Shown: piece by piece, positions 57,879 through 64,000 of the stretch
Layout of the letters: each line of letters starts with the position of its first letter
Position numbering within the stretch: the first letter of the stretch is position 1
Source of the DNA: Dichetophora obliterata
Lineage: Eukaryota > Arthropoda > Insecta > Diptera > Sciomyzidae
Reading direction: 5' to 3'
Length of the DNA: 64,000 nt
Assembly (NCBI GenBank): GCA_963920525.1
Contig: OY986439.1
Location: 49,851,482-49,915,481 of the forward strand
Translations under genes and position numbers: made by a program
Notes under the pieces: model-generated
The model's database searches: none
What the model was told of the DNA's origin: nothing
Seen by the model: the letters and a program-made list of their open reading frames with translations, nothing else

Positions 57879-58497
57879 ATTACACTATAGATTAATTTTT
57901 AACTTTTGAAAAGACACAAAAAAACGCTGAAACACGTAAACTTAATTTTCGGTAGTAGAATTCAGTGGCATATTTAGTTTTTCCATATCAGATCAAATTC
58001 TCGAGATATTCAGATTTTTGTTATTTGACCATCATTTGACCTTCATTTAAAATTTTTTTTATAGTATTTAAACAATTACTTTTTATTATATTTTCGAAAA
58101 TACCTCCAACGTGAAAATTAAGTTATCCTTGTTTAATCTATGATTTTTCAAAGGTTAAGCAATTTCGCATTTCTCTCCATTTTGACCAAATTTGAATGTT
58201 AAAACGTAAAATCTTATAAAAAAAACTTAAAAAATTTTTACTCAAATTAATATTTTTATAAGTAGATTTAATTTTGAAAGTTTAAGCAAAATCGGAGGTG
58301 ATCAAAATTTTTGTTCTCCAAAAATATGGAAAAGATAACTAAAAATGGGTCTAAAAGTGACTAAATTTCAATCACAAATATCTCGAGATTTTGATCTGAT
58401 TGGGAAAAACTGAATATTCCACTAAATTTTGCGACCAAAAAATAAGTTTACGTTCTTGTCATCTTCGTGTGTCTTTTTGACGTCTCTACAGTGTTAT
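57879..58497. mobile_element. TTAA-flanked MITE with long inverted repeats
   Basis: TTAA lies at 57875-57878 and 58498-58501. Just inside, ATTACACTATAGA pairs with the complement of ATAACACTGTAGA. The arms continue for ~150 bases with AAAAGACACA, ACGTAAACTTA, CAGTTTTTCC-type and ATCAGATCAAA.TCTCGAGATA matches. No ORF. The TTAA target suggests piggyBac-type mobilisation, though other TTAA users exist. Confidence 0.75.
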
Positions 58498-58891
58498 TTA
58501 ATGAGCGTAAAAATGAATTTAATTTGTACATTTGTCAGTTTAACGATTTTTTAAACTGTGTGTGAGTTCGCAAAGTGGTTTTAAAAAAATGTTCTCCTCA
58601 AATTCCTCACTTCGCCTCAAGCACACCAATTAATGTATGCAGTTACGAGTCCAAAATTTTTCGTTGCAATTTATTTAATATATAAAATATATTAATTTAC
58701 GTCAGCTTTCACTTTACTGTTGTAAAAAATCGATAAAGATCTAATAGATCTAATCGATAAAGATCTCAGCGCTATTAAATATTCATAAGGATATTTGTAT
58801 GTACGAGGAGGCTGTCTTTTATAAATTGGCTTCGCGTTCCAAAAAAAAATAATGAACTAACTATGTAAGTATCTACAACTATGTATATTAA

Positions 58892-59667
58892 GGCGCCTAA
58901 TGCTCCATAGAAAAGAAAAAGTTGATCGAGTCTTTCCTTCAAAATAAATCTGGGCTTATGTTATGATGATTCCCCAAATATTTCGACTCTACAGATAGCC
59001 ATCTGTGAGCTAGAATGGTCTAAAATAACCTCTAAAAATGGATTTTTATGTAAAGATATTGGCTGGCGTAATAGTTTTAAAAAAACAAACTATCAGGAAT
59101 TATAGCCCAATCTGCATCAAAAATTTTTGTTATTTTTTATTTTATTTCCATAAAAAAACTTTAAAAATTTAAATAACGTCATAGCTTTTTTTTTAATTTC
59201 TTACAATAGCTTTTCAGTATTATTAATATTTTAGTTCTAATTTTTTTCAGTTAAAGCAATTCTGGCCAGCAATTCTGACCAGTAAGAAAATAATTAATTT
59301 TTTAATTATTTTTTATTAAATTATAATAAGAAATAATCAATTTTTTAACTTGAGTGAAAATAACTTAAAAAAAATCATAAAAGTGCAAGAAAAACATCAT
59401 TATTTTTAATTCAATTGCAAAAAATTAAAATTTTTTGATGCAGATTGGAAGATCTTTTTCAAAAATACTATTTTAGATCATTTCACTTTTTCTTACTAAC
59501 ACACCAACCAATATTTTTACAAAAAACTCGATTTTTAGAGGTTATTTCAAACCATTGCAGCTCAAGGATGGCTATTGCTAGCGTCTAAATATTTGGGGAA
59601 TCATCATAACATAAGCCAAGGATTATTTTGAGGAACTGCCCCGAACAACTTCTTTTCGTGAGGCGCC
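58892..59667. mobile_element. TTAA-flanked foldback MITE, GGCGCC ends
   Basis: Both ends read TTAAGGCGCCT from outside (TTAA at 58888-58891 and 59668-59671). Arms of ~180 bases match through GGCTTATGTTATGATGATTC, CCCCAAATATTT, ATAGCCATC and AATAACCTCTAAAAAT. The centre is AT-rich without an ORF. Confidence 0.82.
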
Positions 59668-59859
59668 TTAATGTTTTATGTTTTTCTTTTTAAAGTGTCT
59701 GATTTCGTTATATTACTTAAATAAATACTTGTCGTCCCACTCCAAATGAAGATATTGAATCGATTTTGTATATTTTTTGCTTCAGAAACCCCCCCAGTCC
59801 CCCATCACTATCAGAATCTACAGTTTTGTAAACAGCTCACATTAGTTCAAAGAGAAATT

Positions 59860-59955
59860 GAGAAGGGAAATTAACCCTATGGTATCGCAATGGGCCTACC
59901 TCATTGGCCTAAGTGTGTCTCTGGAAAGTGGCAGCCACTTTAACCTAACCTAAGC
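59860..59955 (+). mobile_element. LINE 3' end scrap
   Basis: GAAATTAACCCTATGGTATC, then GGGCCTACCTCATTGGCCTA and GCCACTTTAACCTAACCTAA, closely resembles the 3' end at 8930-9025 (same order: ACC.C.GTGGTA, TGGGCC, CCACTTTAACCTAACC). It is a heavily 5'-truncated copy of the same or a related I/LOA-like LINE. No duplication was found. Confidence 0.7.
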
Positions 59956-60244
59956 CGCCCGTTTCATAAGGAACACCTATTTACGGCGTTGACTGTAGGT
60001 TGTTGGGGGAATTCTTCAGTTTGTGAGACTAAAAGGCTATGTTAAATGATTGGCATCCCTTTAGATCCAAATTTTATTCAGCTTCATTTATACTCAGAAA
60101 AACAATTGATTTTATAGTACTATGAATTTGTTCCATAACATTATAAAATGTTCATAAAATTTCACTAGGTACAAGTGAAATGAGCAAATAAGCACAGTTA
60201 TACCCAAATTTCTTTTGAGTAGCAATAAGGAGAAATAGGTTAAA

Positions 60245-60335
60245 GCACAGGGTCATGATCTGGCTAGGATTTTAACCCGGTACCTATGAATACCAGTAAA
60301 ACACTCTACCACTTGACTTGCGAGTCCATCATAAG
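60245..60335 (-). repeat. tRNA-like (SINE or tRNA pseudogene) segment
   Basis: On the minus strand CAAGTCAAGTGGTAGAGTGT resembles a D-arm/A-box and ACCGGGTTAAAATCCTAGCC, ~35 bases on, a T-arm/B-box. Spacing is tRNA-like but the acceptor stem is not formed, so it is not called as a functional tRNA. Confidence 0.4.
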
Positions 60336-60339
60336 GATA

Positions 60340-61775
60340 ATAAGAGTGATAGATTGATATCTTTATACGGATATTTTTTCTTTTTCTAGTCCCTGATTTT
60401 AAATTATGAATTAAAATTACTCTTATGTGCGTTCATTTTATAATATCAAAGTATATTATATAAAATAATTATATTGCTTATTTTTGTTCATAATAGAATC
60501 TTAATTGCTTTAAGTAAACTAACAATTTCTCTTACCTTAATTGTCTTTATGCCTATCGAGAATTTATTCTTGCTATCCTTTCCTGCTATCTATTCTACAA
60601 ATCTATCTGGCACATTAAACTACAAGCATAAAATCTCTTTTTACTTCCAAATTTAAACAGTTAATACACACAAACACACACAAAATGTATATTTGATTTC
60701 TTGAATCCTTTTTTTTTTTATCACAGATAAACTATCCAACCGCAATTAAACGATTGATTAGGGACACTCGAATAAAACTTAATAGCTTCTTTAGAGATCT
60801 TGTACAAAGCACAGATAATGGGTCATTTTAAAGAATTATCCGACAGAAGACACACTCTGATATGCACACACACAAGCACTAACCAGAGAAAGCGCCCACA
60901 TTCGCTAGGGTATGGGTGGACGCGTGTGTGTCACACACACATGTGCTGGATAAGTTTGAAAGCAATATAAGACGAGTTAATGTTATCCGCTCGTTAGTCG
61001 TTTCAATATGACTGACAATAGCTCCCAAAGGAAACAAAAACAAATTATGCTCTTAGCATTAAGAAAACTATTCATGATACTTTACGGCTTGCTAAGGCGG
61101 TAAACTAGCACTAAACTTTAAACCAAAAGCTAAAGCTGAATTGAAGGAAATGGTTGTTTAAATATTATACATTGTGAAGTGACATGTAAGATAAATTTGT
61201 CAGAGTACCTTTCCCCTAAAAGTAGGAGGTTTTTTTTTATAAACTAAGAATCCTTCAATACTCATTTATTTTTGCTAAGGAATTATGTGTTTACTTTCTT
61301 TAAACAAATGATTTAGTGCTGATTTGCGTCCTAGAGGCAGTTTTAACTCTAGTAATAATCAAAAGAGGAAATACAATATCCTTAAGATTTGATGGACAAT
61401 CGAATTGCAACAACTTTGCTTAAGGTCTTTAATCAAAATTCTACTTTTCTATGAAAATAAAGAAAAGGAAATGAGTTTAAGTATAATGATGTCGTACCTC
61501 AGCCTAATCGTTTGTCTGATCTACCTTATATGAATTCTTTAGGTGGTGTTTAGGATAGAAATGTGTTGTTATTATTGTTATGGACAGCTGTGCTCTCAAC
61601 AAGAAGAAGCCGCTGATAGGAAGTTGGCTCTGAAACTCAGCGAGCTTTGAGATTCACGGTATAATAATCGTAATCGGATATAAAAAATACTACAGTACAT
61701 TAGAGTTTTAAGGATAGGAATTATTTTGTCTTACTATTTCGGTAGATTGATTTAGAAGAGTGATAGCTGATTTCT
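60340..61775. other. Intergenic stretch
   Basis: AT-rich with a CA/TG-rich patch at 60860-60945 containing the palindrome GTGTGTGTCACACACAC. Nothing coding was recognised. Confidence 0.45.
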
Positions 61776-61779
61776 AAGT

Positions 61780-61920
61780 TAACTCTTTAAACACGAGTTA
61801 ATTTTTTCACACATAGGCTAATTTTAACCTAATATCGATTTTGACATATTTTTTAGCGATGCCGTTAGTTTTGTCCCATCCGACTTAGTGATGCCATATA
61901 GCATCAGTGTCTTTATTGGG
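61780..61920 (+). repeat. Dispersed repeat, copy 2, next to the satellite
   Basis: Partner of 50408-50545. It runs directly into the hexanucleotide array: the shared TTATTGGG is followed here by ATAATGG and GTAATG repeats. Confidence 0.7.
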
Positions 61921-64000
61921 ATAATGGTAATGGTAATGTTAATGGTAATAACAATGGTAATGGTTGGGGTAATGGTAATGGTAATGGTAATGGTAATGGT
62001 AATGGTAATGGTAATGGTAATGGTAATGGTAATAGTAATGGTAATGATGATGGTTATGGTAATGGTAATGGTAATGGTAATGATAATGGTAATCGTGATC
62101 ATAATGGAAATGGTAATGGTAACGGTAATGTTACTGGTAATGGTAATGATAATGGTAATGGTAATGGTAATGGTAATGGTAATGGTAATGGTAATGGTAA
62201 TGGTAATGGTAATGGTAATGGTAATGGTAATGGTAATGGTAATGGTAATGGTAATGGTAATGGTAATGGTAATGGTAATGTAAATGTAAATGGTAATTGT
62301 AATAGTAATAGTAATAGTAATAGTAATAGTAATAGTAATAGTAATAGTAATAGTAATAGTAATAGTAATAGTAATAGTAATAGTAATAGTAATAGTAATA
62401 GTAATAGTAATAGTAATAGTAATAGTAATAGTAATAGTAATAGTAATAGTAATAGTAATAGTAATAGTAATAGTAATAGTAATAGTAATAGTAATAGTAA
62501 TAGTAATAGTAATAGTAATAGTAATAGTAATAGTAATAGTAATAGTAATAGTAATAGTAATAGTAATAGTAATAGTAATAGTAATAGTAATAGTAATAGT
62601 AATAGTAATAGTAATAGTAATAGTAATAGTAATAGTAATAGTAATAGTAATAGTAATAGTAATAGTAATAGTAATAGTAATAGTAATAGTAATAGTAATA
62701 GTAATAGTAATAGTAATAGTAATAGTAATAGTAATAGTAATAGTAATAGTAATAGTAATAGTAATAGTAATAGTAATAGTAATAGTAATAGTAATAGTAA
62801 TAGTAATAGTAATAGTAATAGTAATAGTAATAGTAATAGTAATAGTAATAGTAATAGTAATAGTAATAGTAATAGTAATAGTAATAGTAATAGTAATAGT
62901 AATAGTAATAGTAATAGTAATAGTAATAGTAATAGTAATAGTAATAGTAATAGTAATAGTAATAGTAATAGTAATAGTAATAGTAATAGTAATAGTAATA
63001 GTAATAGTAATAGTAATAGTAATAGTAATAGTAATAGTAATAGTAATAGTAATAGTAATAGTAATAGTAATAGTAATAGTAATAGTAATAGTAATAGTAA
63101 TAGTAATAGTAATAGTAATAGTAATAGTAATAGTAATAGTAATAGTAATAGTAATAGTAATAGTAATAGTAATAGTAATAGTAATAGTAATAGTAATAGT
63201 AATAGTAATAGTAATAGTAATAGTAATAGTAATAGTAATAGTAATAGTAATAGTAATAGTAATAGTAATAGTAATAGTAATAGTAATAGTAATAGTAATA
63301 GTAATAGTAATAGTAATAGTAATAGTAATAGTAATAGTAATAGTAATAGTAATAGTAATATTAATAGTAATAGTAATAGTAATAGTAATAGTAATAGTAA
63401 TAGTAATAGTAATAGTAATAGTAATAGTAATAGTAATAGTAATAGTAATAGTAATAGTAATAGTAATAGTAATAGTAATAGTAATAGTAATAGTAATAGT
63501 AATAGTAATGGTAATGGTAATAGTAATGGTAATGGTAATGGTAATGTTAATGTTAATGGTAATGGTAATGCTAATGGTAATGGTAATGGTAATAATAATG
63601 GCTATGGTAATAGTAATAGTAATGGTAATGGTAATGTTAAAGGTAATGGTAATGTTAATAGTAAAGGTAATGTTAAGGGTAATGGTAATGCAATTAATGT
63701 TTATATTAATGGTAGTGGCAATGGTAATGTTAAGGGTAATGGTAATGCAATTAATGTTAATATTAATGGTAGTGGCAATGGTAATGTTAATTGTAATGGT
63801 AATGCAATTAATGTTAATATTAATGGTAGTGGCAATGGTAATGTTAAGGGTAATGGTAATGCAATTAATGTTAATATTAATGGTAGTGGCAATGGTAATG
63901 TTAAGGGTAATGGTAATGTTAATGGTACTGCTAATGGTAACGCAAATGGTAAGGCTAATGCTAATGGTATTGGTAATGGTAATGGTAATGGGAATGGGAA
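61921..64000. repeat. Hexanucleotide satellite (GGTAAT)n/(AGTAAT)n
   Basis: The array starts with imperfect GGTAAT repeats (61921-62298), switches to an almost perfect AGTAAT array (62299-63508, about 200 copies with one substitution at 63361), then returns to degenerate GGTAAT repeats to the window end, where it is cut off. At 63687-63914 a 57-bp higher-order unit (AATGCAATTAATGTTAATAT and following) is repeated four times. The Met-Val and Leu-Pro open frames here are translations of the repeat, not genes. Confidence 0.97.
63687..63914. repeat. 57-bp higher-order repeat, four copies
   Basis: Units start at 63687, 63744, 63801 and 63858, exactly 57 bases apart. Each contains GCAATTAATG, GGTAGTGGCAATGG and a GTTAAGGG or GTTAATTG variant. 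It is a secondary duplication of diverged hexamers. Confidence 0.93.

Noticed and set aside
61888..62283. 131-codon Met-Val repeat open frame, and its antisense Ile-Thr frame
   Set aside because: It is only the translation of GGTAAT hexamers; frame openness follows from the repeat.
61921..63510. CRISPR-like or origin-like array
   Set aside because: Units are six bases with no spacers; this is a eukaryotic simple satellite.

Overview
The window is AT-rich eukaryotic DNA, most likely from a higher (brachyceran) fly. The clues are a DD41D rosa-group mariner, I/LOA-like LINE ends finishing in TAACC repeats, short ~55-60 nt GT-AG introns, and RTE, piggyBac, Tc1, hAT, PIF and MULE families side by side. 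No conserved single-copy host gene, rRNA gene or intact tRNA gene was recognised. Almost every coding stretch belongs to a transposable element, so this reads as a repeat-packed intergenic or heterochromatin-like segment. Species assignment is an inference.

Layout. 0-4.7 kb: a foldback repeat and a decayed piggyBac-type transposase split by a rosa-group mariner (1411-2686). 4.7-8.1 kb: a MULE (4714-8141) with 9-bp target duplications, FLYWCH, MULE and RING modules and a second convergent ORF. 8.4-12.6 kb: a LINE 3' end with 11-bp duplications, an unclassified inverted-repeat element, a second LINE fragment and a deleted rosa copy. 14.5-18.9 kb: a Tc1-like element (14517-18854) holding a structurally complete piggyBac (15098-17790). 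18.9-24.6 kb: a diverged ~140-bp tandem array holding a 4.2-kb transposon of unassigned superfamily (19535-23710). 25-42 kb: LINE scraps, a ~242-bp minisatellite inside an inverted-repeat element, two hAT-like elements and several MITE-like palindromes.

42.7-45.9 kb is the most gene-like locus: a full-length RTE-clade retrotransposon with 12-bp target duplications and an uninterrupted 997-codon endonuclease-reverse transcriptase ORF. Two 5'-truncated relatives lie at 50917-52643 (inside a PIF/Harbinger derivative) and 55915-56833 (inside a TA-flanked foldback element). A 1.67-kb foldback repeat (47086-48751) and several MITEs with TA or TTAA duplications fill most of 47-60 kb. The last 2.1 kb is a hexanucleotide satellite with a ~1.2-kb almost perfect core.

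The parts do not form one pathway; they are layers of insertion whose order can be read from intact target duplications. The RTE ORF is the only long intact coding region. The other transposases carry stops, frameshifts or deletions, although several elements keep good ends that a related active copy might mobilise.
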